A program made the translations under genes and the position numbers. Below, one piece after another: positions 8,727 to 16,591 of a DNA stretch of 37,102 bases. This stretch comes from Synergistaceae bacterium (GTDB lineage Bacteria; Synergistota; Synergistia; Synergistales; Aminobacteriaceae). The stretch covers positions 1-37,102 of the forward strand of contig WRHH01000023.1 in the NCBI GenBank assembly GCA_009783355.1, in the 5' to 3' direction. How positions within the stretch are numbered: position 1 is the stretch's first letter; each line of letters opens with the position of its first letter. A model generated the notes under the pieces. That model was given only the letters and a program-made list of their open reading frames with translations. It did not search any database and was not told the origin of the DNA.

Positions 8727-8786
8727 AACATATCTGTATAAAACAATATTGTTTTATACAGATATGTTTTAAACAATATTGTTTAA
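8727..8786. promoter_or_regulatory. 42-bp and 18-bp perfect palindromes, likely operators
   Basis: Bases 8727-8768 are a perfect 42-bp palindrome (left arm starts AACATATCTGTATAAAAC) and 8769-8786 a perfect 18-bp one (TTAAACAATATTGTTTAA). Both centre on the same 14-bp core AAACAATATTGTTT at 8741-8754 and 8771-8784, exactly 30 bp apart. They end 29 bp before the ATPase start. Identical symmetric cores about three helical turns apart are what a dimeric repressor pair needs. TTGTTT/TATAAA-like promoter boxes overlap them, but I cannot fix a single promoter. Confidence 0.65.
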
Positions 8787-8852
8787 TGTTACTCAATATT
8801 AGAAAAAAGTCAAGGGTTTGAATTATGGATGTTTGGAAAACGTAAAAGGTTT

Positions 8853-8886
8853 AGCGCGTAGGGGCGTTGCGTGCAACGCCCGCGCT
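8853..8886. terminator. GC-rich hairpin after the cyclase gene
   Basis: The inner stem GGGCGTTGC/GCAACGCCC (8862-8870 with 8873-8881) is perfect with a 2-base loop, and AGCGC/GCGCT extends it. It lies about 40 bp past the cyclase stop on the minus strand. The U-run is weak (CCTTTT), so it may be an incomplete terminator or a small dispersed hairpin repeat. Confidence 0.45.
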
Positions 8887-8926
8887 GATAAATCATTACA
8901 AAAGTTGGATAAAACACATACAAATC

Positions 8927-9775
8927 TTATGGCAATATCGCGAAGACTCGCGCGGGGAAGCCTGAGCCGAAAGCTGGTTTTGGGAAAGTCGCTATCACAA
9001 GGGCGCCGCTTTCCGGGACTTTGTCCAGATTCGTTAGAAGCTCTATCTGGTATTTATCCTGCGCTAGGATATAGGTTTCGGCTGAATAGTCGCCTTTGCT
9101 GGTCAAGATTCCCGGATCGGTGTCCGTCGGTTCATGACCCGAGGCTGTAATTTTGCGCTCCTCATAAAGGTACTTTAGCGCTTCCATTCCCCATCCCGGG
9201 TAATGCGCCGTTCCGTTCGCATCGGCATTTCGCATGGCGGCAGGGTCGGGCCAGCGTTTTGACCAATCGGTGCGCATTGCTACAAATGATCCTTCCGGGA
9301 TAGCTCCATGTTTGCTCTCCCACGCTTTTACATCCTCAAGGGTCAAAGCATAATCGGGATTTGAAGCGACTTTTACGCTGACATCAATGACAACGAGAGG
9401 AAGAAACATTTCCTTTACGTCTATTTGATCAATTGTGCGCAGTCCCTTTATGAAATGCGCGGGAGGGTCGCAGTGAGTCCCCCATTGCCCGACATGCGAG
9501 TAAATCTGAGCAAAGAACCCGCCGCCGAGGCTTCCGACTCCGCTATCATACCAGTATACGGTCTCGCGTTTTTCCTTTGGAAATCCGGGCCAATGCGGAA
9601 TTTCCGTGTCAAACGTATGTGTCAGGTCGACAAATTCCTTTGTTTTGATAATGTCATATATTTCCATTAGAGACGGCGCTGCTAAAGCGGCTGAACATGC
9701 AAAAAATAAAGAACAAACAAATGCAAACGAAATAATTTTTAAAAGCCATACCTTACTTTTCTTTCCGTGCAGCAT
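8927..9775 (-). CDS. Exported cyclase family metal-dependent hydrolase
   Basis: A member of the cyclase family (PF04199, kynurenine formamidase/isatin hydrolase relatives). The metal-binding signature is present as HVGQWGTHCDPPAHF (HxGTHxDxxxHF form), preceded by the family's substrate-side motif DLTHTFDTEIPHWPG. The N terminus is a clear signal peptide (basic start, hydrophobic core, SAALA cleavage site), so the enzyme acts outside the cytoplasm. Two ATGs compete: 9784 has its SD too close, while 9775 has AAAGG about 9 bases away, so I prefer 9775. The family hydrolyses cyclic or aryl amides; the substrate cannot be read from sequence. It follows msrA on the same strand after a 62-bp gap. 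Confidence 0.88.
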   Translation of the reverse strand: MLHGKKSKVWLLKIISFAFVCSLFFACSAALAAPSLMEIYDIIKTKEFVDLTHTFDTEIPHWPGFPKEKRETVYWYDSGVGSLGGGFFAQIYSHVGQWGTHCDPPAHFIKGLRTIDQIDVKEMFLPLVVIDVSVKVASNPDYALTLEDVKAWESKHGAIPEGSFVAMRTDWSKRWPDPAAMRNADANGTAHYPGWGMEALKYLYEERKITASGHEPTDTDPGILTSKGDYSAETYILAQDKYQIELLTNLDKVPESGALVIATFPKPAFGSGFPARVFAILP

Positions 9776-9837
9776 GTTTTTCATCCTTTCTTTGTTTCAT
9801 GTGTAAATATATACGCTACAAAACCATATACATCTTT

Positions 9838-10332
9838 TTATTCAAGATTACTGAAGTTTATGTGACAATAACCATTCGGGTTTTTTACAAGATAATCCTG
9901 ATGATACTCTTCCGCCTGATAAAAATTCTGCAGCGGCGCCAGCTCGGTCACTATCGGGGCGTCGTATTTCTTCTGTTCTTCTGCTATAACTTCCCTTATT
10001 TCCCCGAAATCTCCTTCATTTACGCAGTAAATACCCGTCCTGTACTGAGTTCCGGCGTCCCCTCCCTGCCTGTTCAGACTGGTTGGGTCTATTATCTTGA
10101 AAAAACGTTCTGTTAGCTCCTTGAGGCTTATTAGATCGGGAGAATATTTGACATGGACGGTTTCCGCGTGTCCTGTGTCATGATGGCAAACTTCCTCATA
10201 CGTGGGATTTTCAGTGTTTCCGTTGGCGTAACCAACGGTGGTGTCATGCACCCCTGAAATGAGCGAGAAATACTTTTCCACTCCCCAAAAACATCCGCCC
10301 GCGAAGTATATATCCTTTAAATTTGACGACAT
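9838..10332 (-). CDS. msrA: Peptide methionine-S-sulfoxide reductase MsrA
   Basis: 164 residues with the MsrA signature GGCFWG, the catalytic cysteine being residue 14 (Cys here, not selenocysteine). Other family blocks are present: [34 protein letters not shown] and AEEYHQDYL. It reduces methionine-S-sulfoxide in proteins using thioredoxin, in the cytoplasm (no signal peptide). The ATG at 10332 has GAGG upstream and fits the usual N terminus; a 14-residue extension from 10374 has no support. A REP-like array separates it from grdB. No MsrB domain is fused and none is nearby. Confidence 0.96.
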   Translation of the reverse strand: MSSNLKDIYFAGGCFWGVEKYFSLISGVHDTTVGYANGNTENPTYEEVCHHDTGHAETVHVKYSPDLISLKELTERFFKIIDPTSLNRQGGDAGTQYRTGIYCVNEGDFGEIREVIAEEQKKYDAPIVTELAPLQNFYQAEEYHQDYLVKNPNGYCHINFSNLE

Positions 10333-10401
10333 GCCGATCCCTCGCTCTTCTTTCAATTTGCAGCAAAAGCTCAAAGAAAACTGGATTACTAGAAAAGATA
10401 A

Positions 10402-10644
10402 AAAGACACTGGATTGCTTCGCTGCGCTCGCAAAGACACTGAATTACTTCGCTGCGCTCGCAAAGACGTATCATGTAGTCTTGTCTTTGCGAGGAGCGAA
10501 GCGACGAAGCAATCCAGAAAAGTCATCAAAAGAGAAAAGACACTGGATTGCTTCGCTGCGTTCGCAAAGACACTGGATTGCTTCGCTACGCTCGCAAAGA
10601 CACTGGATTGCTTCGCTGCGCTCGCAAAGACACTGGATTGCTTC
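10402..10644. repeat. REP-like array of 30-bp repeats
   Basis: The unit AAAGACACTGGATTGCTTCG plus CTGCGCTCGC recurs at 10402, 10432, 10536, 10566, 10596 and (partly) 10626, with a fixed 30-bp period inside each run. An inverted copy lies at 10483-10516 (GTCTTTGCGAGGAGCGAAGC...), so transcripts can form a hairpin. The period is divisible by three, which creates spurious open frames with a ten-residue peptide repeat ([10 protein letters not shown]); I do not regard these as genes. The array sits between grdB and msrA. Confidence 0.9.
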
Positions 10645-10665
10645 TTGATCCCTATTCCCTTGTCT

Positions 10666-11970
10666 TTACTCCGTAAAAACAGTCTGCTCGTGAATCTCCG
10701 TCTGTAAAGCCTTTAGGGCCTTTTTTACTAAATGTCGGCGAATCTCCTTTTGCTCCTCGGGGCTCTTTGTCGGGTCTCCGAGCGGGTGAGGAATAGCTAC
10801 CGCCGGTACTATCCTGTTAGCTCCGACCGTCAGCGATATGGGAACTATAGTGCAGACATGAACTACCGGGAGTTTACGCTCAATTTCCTTGACCATCGTT
10901 GCGCCGCAACGGGTGCAGGTTCCTCAGGTCGAGGTCAAAATGACCGCCGTCACTCCATCATTAACGAGTTTTTCAATTATCTCGGAAGCAAAACGCTTCG
11001 CGCTCGCAACGGCAGTTCCGTTCCCGACCGTGGCGTAATACTTGTTATGAAGCTTCTTGAACACGCCTTCCTTCTCCATTTCGCGAAGGACGTCAACCGG
11101 AAGGACGCAGTCAGCGTCGTTGTCCGCGTATGTGGCGTCGTATCCGCCGTGAGCGGTGCAGAATTTGCCCTTCACAAGGTCGTCAATGCCGGTGATGTCA
11201 TATTCGCCATATTTGCTTGCGCTTGAGGCCTCGATGTGATCAGGGTTGCCCTGCGGACAAATCCCGCCCGACGTGACGAGCGCTATTACGGCGTTCTTCA
11301 TGTCCTTTACGGGCGGCTGGGGAGGCACGCGGTCGAATACCGGCATTACGTACTCGGTCTCGAATGGCGCGCCGTTCATCTTCTTGACGAACATATCGAC
11401 GCAACGCTCAGAAGCGAGTTTATCGTAGAACATATTTTTACGGATGCCTCGTTCTATGTAACCCTCACACTCGGGGCAACGGATTTCCTCTCCCTTAAGC
11501 AGCTTAAGAAGTAGCTTTACCATTGCCGGAACAGCTGTCTTCATTCCTGCCGCGCTGTCTGACGTCTCAATTATGAACGCATGTTTTTTGTACATATCGA
11601 CGCCGGGGTTTTCAGGATACATGCCGCTTATAACAGGGATTCCAAGTTTTTTCGATACGGCCTCGCATACGGCGCCGCAAGCCGTGCCATAACGCCCGGC
11701 ATTGAAAGCGGGGCCTGCCACTACCGCATCAGGGTTAAATTTCTTTATGAGCTCAAGCACCTCAGCCTGCGTACTCTCAAGGTTGGATGCAAAACAAGAA
11801 TCTCCGCATATAACTGTGCCGACAATTTCAGCCTCCCCGCCAAAAGCAGCCTTAAAAGCAGTCCCCGGACCGACGATTCCTTCACGAGATTCGGGTTTGT
11901 GGTCGGCTTTTTCCTCTCCGCCGATACCGGCGTAGAACTGATTAATATAGTGAACTATACGATATGCCAA
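10666..11970 (-). CDS. grdB: Glycine reductase component B, selenoprotein subunit GrdB
   Basis: The frame is open from 11970 to 10666 apart from a TGA at 10926-10924, which sits in LTST-U-GTCTRCGATM, the selenocysteine site of GrdB-type proteins (UxxCxxC). Reading it as Sec gives about 434 residues, the family's normal length, with Sec near residue 349. The downstream part (VKEIERKLPVVHVCTIVPIS) is conserved GrdB sequence, so a true stop there would delete a real domain. GrdB binds the substrate amine and passes the carbon group to GrdA as a Se-carboxymethyl intermediate. I prefer the TTG at 11970 (MAYRIVHYINQF, GGAGG 9 bases upstream) over a TTG at 11976. It is the last gene of the grd operon. 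The sequence alone does not separate glycine-, sarcosine- and betaine-specific B subunits; the riboswitch favours glycine. Confidence 0.95.
10892..10926 (-). promoter_or_regulatory. Putative bacterial SECIS element of grdB
   Basis: Ten bases after the UGA (10926-10924) the mRNA can form a stem CGUUGC/GCAACG with a GGC loop, extended by ACC/GGU across a small bulge (10913-10892). A short hairpin close behind the UGA with a G in the loop is the expected shape of a bacterial SECIS. It also codes for protein. Confidence 0.6.
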
Positions 11971-11984
11971 GCCCAATTCCCTCC

Positions 11985-12467
11985 TTAAATAGCGAATTTG
12001 CTGAACTGGTCACGGATTCCCTTGACTGCTGAAGCAAGTTTGTCAGTGTCAAGCACCATTTCCATCATGTTAATCTGATCGTCCCAAGCTACAGGATCGC
12101 ATTCCTTTCGAATTACATCATCAAAAATGTGATAAACGGGGAGTCCCAACTGGACTCCGGCAAGAGGACCTGCATATGTGGGGTCGCCGTTGCTTACAGT
12201 CTCGGCATAAATCTCTGCGCCCTCGGCGTCAGAGGAGCCAAGAATTACAACAACATTTTCACCGCCAAATTTTTCAGCTGCATCCTTGATGCGTTGCTGA
12301 TTCTGCAGATCCATTGCTCCCGCAGCAGTTCAGACGAAGCATTCGGTAACGGAAAACACCGTTTCCGCGCCGCTGTTCTTCAAGCAAGCTTCCATAGCCG
12401 GTCCCGGTACGCCGTCGCGCTCTCCTAAGAGAAGAAGTTTTTTTCCGGCTAATTTCTTGTCGCTCAT
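11985..12467 (-). CDS. grdA: Glycine reductase selenoprotein A, GrdA
   Basis: 160 residues with an in-frame TGA at 12332-12330 read as selenocysteine 46, in the unmistakable GrdA motif [14 protein letters not shown]. The N terminus [19 protein letters not shown] and the later [20 protein letters not shown] block are also typical. GrdA carries the carboxymethyl group between component B and component C and is recycled by thioredoxin. The ATG at 12467 has AGGAAGG at good spacing. The gene lies 23 bp after grdE and 14 bp before grdB. A short stem UGCU/AGCA directly after the UGA may serve as SECIS. Taking the TGA as a stop would leave only a 45-residue peptide. Confidence 0.97.
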
Positions 12468-12490
12468 CTTGAGTACACCTTCCTTTCTTG

Positions 12491-13780
12491 TTATATCGTA
12501 TATGCTCCCAACTTGGTATACCCAAGCTCGCTCGTTGATCCTGTAATAGCCTGAAGTTCGACCGTAATGCCGCCATCGGCCGCAAGTGAACCGTTCCAGC
12601 CTCCCGCTATTACGTTCGCTTCTTCCACTACTCCTATAACTTTATTCATCGGAGGAAGGACTATTACTTCGTTCGCGTTGCCGGCTGTCACGCAAGCATC
12701 GCCCTCAGGGCATGAATCTGCAAGGGACTGGCTTGCGCCGTCCTGCCCTGCGTACTCGTCTGTGAGAAGGGCGGTCTTAATTCCAAGCTGCTCGGCCTTC
12801 CAGCAATTCATGATAAGGTCTGCGTCCGGATTACCGAATCCTTCCTCTGTTATTATCACGCCGTCAAGCCCCAGCATGTGCGCAAGGTTCACTGCATAAC
12901 TCGAACTGCGTTTCTTGTCTGCAAGTGTGACGTTCTCATTTGTCGCGATTATTCCAACGAAGTTGAAATCGCGTCCATGGCGCTTGAACATCTCTTCTAT
13001 GACAGGATTGTTCTGGTGAGAATAAGTGCTGTTCTTATCGCAAGCCGACACGCAGTTACCGGACACTATGGCGCCATCCATAACTTCAAGCGGCGAAATA
13101 AGCGTCGGGAGAATCTTCTTTACATCGACGCCGTAAAGGTATGTGTCATGAAGAAGCCCTTGCGTCTGAAGCATATAGATGTATCCGACTTTTGGAAGCC
13201 CCGGATGTCCCCACATGGCGTTCTTAATATCAGCATGATTGTATGCTACGATTTTGTCGGCTTTGACCGATTTGCAGCATCTCGCTAAATACGCTGCAGC
13301 CTTTAGGCCGGCTGTGCGGCAGGCTGTTTCATAATCGTGCTTATCCATTCCGTCCTTTGCCGGTTCGAGAAGCAACACGACGTTACAGGTCTCGGAAAAC
13401 GGAGTATACGCCGCTCCGGGGCCGCTCATGTCTATGATGCCTTCCTGGAAGCGCACAATCTTTCCCGCTGTTACGACAGCAGCCCCTGAAAGTACAAGAG
13501 TTCTTCCGCTGCCGACCGTCTCAACATCGCTTACCAAGCCCGGGAAAACCTGACCTTTTCCGTGAATTTTCCAACGCGGCTCAACCACGTCTTTCACCGG
13601 AATGATGCGCACGCTCTCCCCTGGCATAGCTAAGTCGACATCAACCTTACCCAACAACTCATCCTCGGAAATAAGAGAAATGAGTTCCTGCTTGTTGACG
13701 TAAAGAACGCCGTCACGAACGGTAGTAGCTTCACCCCAAACAAGCCTTTTCACCATAATTTTATGGAGCTCAAGTTTCAA
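12491..13780 (-). CDS. grdE: Glycine reductase component B proprotein GrdE
   Basis: 429 residues, the normal GrdE/GrdG length. The family processing site is visible as [11 protein letters not shown], with Cys243 the residue at which the proprotein is cleaved into the alpha and beta subunits (the new N terminus carries the carbonyl group in characterised enzymes). It forms component B with GrdB and takes up the substrate amine. The start is a TTG at 13780 ([17 protein letters not shown]), preceded by a purine-rich GAGGGGGGAAAGG. It lies 16 bp after trxA and 23 bp before grdA in one operon. The family also includes sarcosine- and betaine-specific forms; substrate choice cannot be read with certainty. 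Confidence 0.95.
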   Translation of the reverse strand: MKLELHKIMVKRLVWGEATTVRDGVLYVNKQELISLISEDELLGKVDVDLAMPGESVRIIPVKDVVEPRWKIHGKGQVFPGLVSDVETVGSGRTLVLSGAAVVTAGKIVRFQEGIIDMSGPGAAYTPFSETCNVVLLLEPAKDGMDKHDYETACRTAGLKAAAYLARCCKSVKADKIVAYNHADIKNAMWGHPGLPKVGYIYMLQTQGLLHDTYLYGVDVKKILPTLISPLEVMDGAIVSGNCVSACDKNSTYSHQNNPVIEEMFKRHGRDFNFVGIIATNENVTLADKKRSSSYAVNLAHMLGLDGVIITEEGFGNPDADLIMNCWKAEQLGIKTALLTDEYAGQDGASQSLADSCPEGDACVTAGNANEVIVLPPMNKVIGVVEEANVIAGGWNGSLAADGGITVELQAITGSTSELGYTKLGAYTI

Positions 13781-13796
13781 ACCTTTCCCCCCTCTA

Positions 13797-14123
13797 CTAT
13801 TTTAGAAGCTCGTCTGTCTTTAACTTAATATTCTCAATCGTTGCATCCGGCCCGCTTAAGCGCGCTACCTCCGTCCCGCCCTTCCAGAACAGGAAAGTTG
13901 GAAGCCCCATTACCTTAAACGAAATAGCCACGCGCTTATTCTGCGAGGTATCGACCTTACAGAATTTAACCACGCCTTCATACTCAGGTTTTGAAGCCAA
14001 TTCCATGAAACTTGGCATCAACGCCATACACGGCCCGCACGCAGGCCCCCAAAAATCAACCACCACCGGTATATCGCTTTCCCTCACTTCAACATCGCAA
14101 TTCTCTTTCGTTAGTTCAATCAT
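13797..14123 (-). CDS. trxA: Thioredoxin of the glycine reductase operon
   Basis: 108 residues, a single thioredoxin domain. The active site is CGPC at residues 29-32 in VVDFWGPACGPCMALMP; the WGPxCGPC spacing differs from the usual WCGPC by a three-residue shift of the tryptophan and is seen in this operon type. The cis-proline is present in MGLPTFLFW. It reduces the selenenylsulfide in GrdA after each cycle. The ATG at 14123 has a strong AGGAGG 7 bases away; a seven-residue extension to 14144 is not supported. No thioredoxin reductase gene lies in the window, so reducing power must come from elsewhere. Confidence 0.93.
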   Translation of the reverse strand: MIELTKENCDVEVRESDIPVVVDFWGPACGPCMALMPSFMELASKPEYEGVVKFCKVDTSQNKRVAISFKVMGLPTFLFWKGGTEVARLSGPDATIENIKLKTDELLK

Positions 14124-14172
14124 TTTGTACCTCCTTTCATGCACAAATATTTGATTACAATTACTACCTGGT

Positions 14173-14574
14173 TTAAATCAATCTATAACGGGAAAAACTC
14201 TCCCTCATAAGCTCGAAATCGACGAAAGCATAATCGCGGCGCAGAAGCTCCGGCAAATCTTCGGGTAAAATAAGCCTGTCGCAGCATGATTCGTAAACTT
14301 CAATAGCCTTTTCCATAAACGACAGAGACTCAAAGTCACATTTCTGCGCCTCGTTTTCCTTGGCAGCAAGTATTGTCCTGTAAGGCTGCTGATGCGGGCG
14401 CAAATTCCCGTAAAGAGGATGCGTTAAAAGCTTTGCTCCAAGATGCACGGAATCGCGGGCGCTTTTTAGAACATCAAGAGGTGTACCTCCAATAAACACA
14501 ATTTTTAAACTATCGTTAATAACTTCATTTTGTATGACTGGATTATTTGTAAATAAAACATATGAACAAGACAT
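14173..14574 (-). CDS. grdX: GrdX family protein
   Basis: 133 residues starting MSCSYVLFTNNPVIQNE, the conserved TNNP opening of GrdX, a small cytoplasmic protein of unknown role found only with glycine/sarcosine/betaine reductase operons. It has a Cys-rich middle (VYESCCDRL) and no known catalytic motif. I prefer the ATG at 14574; an in-frame ATG at 14595 lies on the SD itself (GCGGAGGG at 14593-14586). As first gene behind the glycine riboswitch, its ribosome site is the likely control point of the operon. Confidence 0.88.
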   Translation of the reverse strand: MSCSYVLFTNNPVIQNEVINDSLKIVFIGGTPLDVLKSARDSVHLGAKLLTHPLYGNLRPHQQPYRTILAAKENEAQKCDFESLSFMEKAIEVYESCCDRLILPEDLPELLRRDYAFVDFELMRESFSRYRLI

Positions 14575-14585
14575 CTTCAGCAAAT

Positions 14586-14645
14586 CCCTCCGCATACGGG
14601 ACGTTTTTGCTCTGTCGTGCCCCTGCTCGTAAAAAACGCGGAAAA
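14586..14645 (-). promoter_or_regulatory. Possible expression platform covering the grdX SD
   Basis: Just after the aptamer the RNA reads UUUUCCGC (14645-14638), which can pair over 8 bp (with G-U pairs) with the grdX SD GCGGAGGG (14593-14586). A second option, CCCCGU with ACGAGCAGGGG, lies in the same stretch. I see no clear U-tailed terminator, so translational control is more likely. This is inference from pairing only. Confidence 0.4.
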
Positions 14646-14654
14646 GACGGGGTA

Positions 14655-14760
14655 TTTCAGAGTTCTGTCAAACCACAATCCTTGGCGCCTGAGAGTTTCG
14701 GAATTTTTAAATATTCTTTGCCCCTTCGGCGGCGCTCTGCTGCATGCGCTCTCTCTTGCG
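14655..14760 (-). ncRNA. Glycine riboswitch aptamer
   Basis: The minus strand has the conserved glycine aptamer blocks in order: GAGAGAGCG, then GCGCCGCCGAAGGGGCAA, a variable stem, AAACTCTCAGGCGCCAAGGA, and finally GACAGAACTCTG. The CGCCGAAGGGGC and ACTCTCAGG cores are diagnostic. I see one aptamer, not a tandem pair. It lies 45 bp or more after the promoter and about 80 bp before grdX. Glycine binding would couple reductase synthesis to its substrate. Confidence 0.9.
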
Positions 14761-14809
14761 GTCGTCAACCAGATTAAATATTATTCAATTGATTTCCATT
14801 ACTGTATTA

Positions 14810-14838
14810 ATTATCATGCACCTTTGAACATTAGTCAA
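14810..14838 (-). promoter_or_regulatory. Promoter of the grd operon
   Basis: On the minus strand, -35 TTGACT (14838-14833) and -10 GATAAT (14815-14810) are separated by the ideal 17 bp. It starts a leader of about 230 nt that contains the glycine aptamer. It lies just past the stop of the Fe-S subunit gene. Confidence 0.75.
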
Positions 14839-14851
14839 GATTGCAATAAAA

Positions 14852-15319
14852 TTATTCCGCACACGCGATTTTTACAGCTTCGATTATTTTCTGGTATCCT
14901 GTGCAGCGGCATAAATTCCCCGAAATAGCGTCGCGTATCTCGTCCTCATTTGGCTTTGGATTTTGAGACAGCAGGGCAAAAGCGCTCATCACCATGCCCG
15001 GAGTGCAATATCCGCACTGAACGGCGCCCGTGTCGACAAACGCCTGCTGAATTTTGTGCAGCCTTTTGCCGTCGGAAAGCCCTTCTATTGTCTTGACAAC
15101 TCTGCCTTCGAGCTGAAACGCGGGAACGAGACACGCATTGACAGCCTTGCCATCCAACAGAACCGTGCAAGCCCCGCACTCGCCTTCCTCGCAACCCTCT
15201 TTTGTCCCCATTAGCCTTATATCGTCCCTTAAGATTCGAAGAAGGGTTTTATCCTCCGACACCAATATTTCGACAGGTTCCCCGTTGAGGGTAAATTTTA
15301 ATTTCGTAAGTTGAACCAA
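14852..15319 (-). CDS. xdhC: Xanthine dehydrogenase Fe-S subunit
   Basis: 155 residues, the small subunit of molybdenum hydroxylases. The plant-ferredoxin-type [2Fe-2S] site is GCEEGECGACTVLLDG and the second cluster is in CGYCTPGM and LCRCTGY; all eight cysteines are present. It passes electrons from the molybdenum site to the FAD subunit. The start is a TTG at 15319, with AGGAGG 8 bases upstream. It is the last gene of the purine cluster and is split from the FAD subunit gene by a CsoR-type gene. The symbol follows the E. coli XdhABC usage; in other genomes xdhC means a chaperone, which this is not. Substrate xanthine/hypoxanthine is inferred from context. Confidence 0.92.
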   Translation of the reverse strand: MVQLTKLKFTLNGEPVEILVSEDKTLLRILRDDIRLMGTKEGCEEGECGACTVLLDGKAVNACLVPAFQLEGRVVKTIEGLSDGKRLHKIQQAFVDTGAVQCGYCTPGMVMSAFALLSQNPKPNEDEIRDAISGNLCRCTGYQKIIEAVKIACAE

Positions 15320-15381
15320 TCAATTCACCTCCTGTTATAGATTACAGATGTTGTGCAGATCTTTACGCATATTTGCGCGAG

Positions 15382-15717
15382 TCATTTCATCAGTAACTCT
15401 ACGGCGCGTTTCAGTTCTTCAAGCGTCTCAATATCGCCGGTCTTTACCGCGTCCACGATGCAATGTTCAAGATGATCCTTTAAAATAACCTCGCATATTC
15501 CGTTTATCGCCGAGCGCACCGCTGCAAGTTGTATAAGCACCTCTGAACAGTCGCGCCCCTGTTCCACCATTCTGCGAACTGCGGTCAAATGTCCACTAAC
15601 ACGCGAGATACGGTTTAAAACGGATTTTGTATGCTTGTGCTTATGCGCGCGGTCATGCGTATGCAGCGTTTCGCCGTTGCCATGCGAATGAGGATGTTCG
15701 CAGTCGTTTTTAATCAC
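15382..15717 (-). CDS. CsoR/RcnR family metal-sensing repressor
   Basis: 111 residues: a His-rich N-terminal tail (HPHSHGN, then HKHKH) followed by the all-helical CsoR fold (NRISRVSGHLTAVRRMVEQG). The ligand set is Cys57, His82, Cys86, with the 25- and 4-residue gaps of copper sensor CsoR (Cys36, His61, Cys65). This favours Cu(I), whereas FrmR (formaldehyde) and RcnR (nickel/cobalt) use other sets; the His tail could bind other metals. The GTG start at 15717 overlaps the stop of xdhB, so it is translated from the purine operon mRNA. No metal exporter is nearby, so its target is unclear and could be this cluster. Confidence 0.88.
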   Translation of the reverse strand: MIKNDCEHPHSHGNGETLHTHDRAHKHKHTKSVLNRISRVSGHLTAVRRMVEQGRDCSEVLIQLAAVRSAINGICEVILKDHLEHCIVDAVKTGDIETLEELKRAVELLMK

Positions 15718-16591
15718 TCTGAGATTTCTCCTTTGTAATTATTTCTTCCAACAATTTATAAAACATTTTTCCTGTAGTTTTCCTTCTGTATTCAGCCTCG
15801 GCGTGTAAATCCGAAATGGGGTCAATTGCATTCCGTATCAATTGTATAGCCTCTTCGCGCGATATTTCCAGAAATGTCTTTCCCGCAACAAAGGATTCCA
15901 GTTCATGTAATCTCAAAGGTATTGGGGCAACGGCGCCCGCGCACACGCAGCACGTTTCAAACACTCCATCTTTTGTTGCGGCAGCAATGGCCATATTCAC
16001 CAAAGAGAGCGAGCTTCCAGCCCTCCTGCCAACTTTCATAAAACGCGACCTGACATTTGACGGAGGAGATTTTATGTAGACCGAAGTTATGAGTTCATCG
16101 CTCTTGACGCATGAAACGCGGGGAGAAATATAGAAATCGGTCACGCATACTTCACGCTCGCCAAGAGCGCTCTTGAGCCTTACCGCGGCGTCGAAAACAC
16201 AAAGCGACACAGACAAATCCGCCGCGGGCGAGGCCGTCGCAAGGTTTCCTCCAATGGTCCCTCTATTGCGTACTTGCGGCGTACCCGTGGCAACGGAAGC
16301 CTGAACTAAGGCATCAAACTGCGGCGGAAAAATCGTTTTTGCTTTAACGATATCCGAGTAAGTAACTAATGCCCCAATTTCGACGCTGTCTTCTTTAATA
16401 TCGATATTTTTTAATTCTGCAAGCAGTGACAGGTCAATTCCAACTGTCGCATTTATAATTCTGCTGTCTTTTTTATTATGCAACGCAGGCGCTATATCTG
16501 TGAATCCCGCTATTGGAAGCGCCCCTTCGTTGCATTTCAAAAATTCAAGCGCTTGAGTCAAAGTTTCAGGTCTAAGTATTTTCATTTTCAT
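15710..16591 (-). CDS. xdhB: Xanthine dehydrogenase FAD-binding subunit
   Basis: 293 residues of the CO dehydrogenase flavoprotein/XdhB family. FAD-binding motifs are present as LPIAGFTDIAP in the first 40 residues and TIGGNLATASPAADL near residue 110, and the C-terminal domain is complete. The ATG at 16591 overlaps the permease stop by ATGA and follows AGAGGAAAG; a much longer open frame upstream lies inside the permease gene and is an artefact. It accepts electrons from the Fe-S subunit and passes them to NAD or a ferredoxin. It overlaps the CsoR-type gene by 8 bp. The three xdh genes are spread over 11 kb with the transporter between xdhA and xdhB. Confidence 0.92.
   Translation of the reverse strand: MKMKILRPETLTQALEFLKCNEGALPIAGFTDIAPALHNKKDSRIINATVGIDLSLLAELKNIDIKEDSVEIGALVTYSDIVKAKTIFPPQFDALVQASVATGTPQVRNRGTIGGNLATASPAADLSVSLCVFDAAVRLKSALGEREVCVTDFYISPRVSCVKSDELITSVYIKSPPSNVRSRFMKVGRRAGSSLSLVNMAIAAATKDGVFETCCVCAGAVAPIPLRLHELESFVAGKTFLEISREEAIQLIRNAIDPISDLHAEAEYRRKTTGKMFYKLLEEIITKEKSQSD

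Noticed and set aside
8853-8886. A sure terminator for the cyclase gene
   Set aside because: The stem is strong but the U-run is short and offset, so I kept it only as a low-confidence hairpin.
10414-10707. Open frames across the 30-bp repeat array encoding [10 protein letters not shown]-type repeats
   Set aside because: They arise because the repeat period is divisible by three; several frames and both strands are open, there is no SD, and the DNA matches a REP-like family.
10924-11976. A stand-alone 350-aa truncated GrdB and a separate 76-aa gene downstream
   Set aside because: The frame continues through a UGA in a selenocysteine motif into conserved GrdB sequence, so it is one selenoprotein gene.
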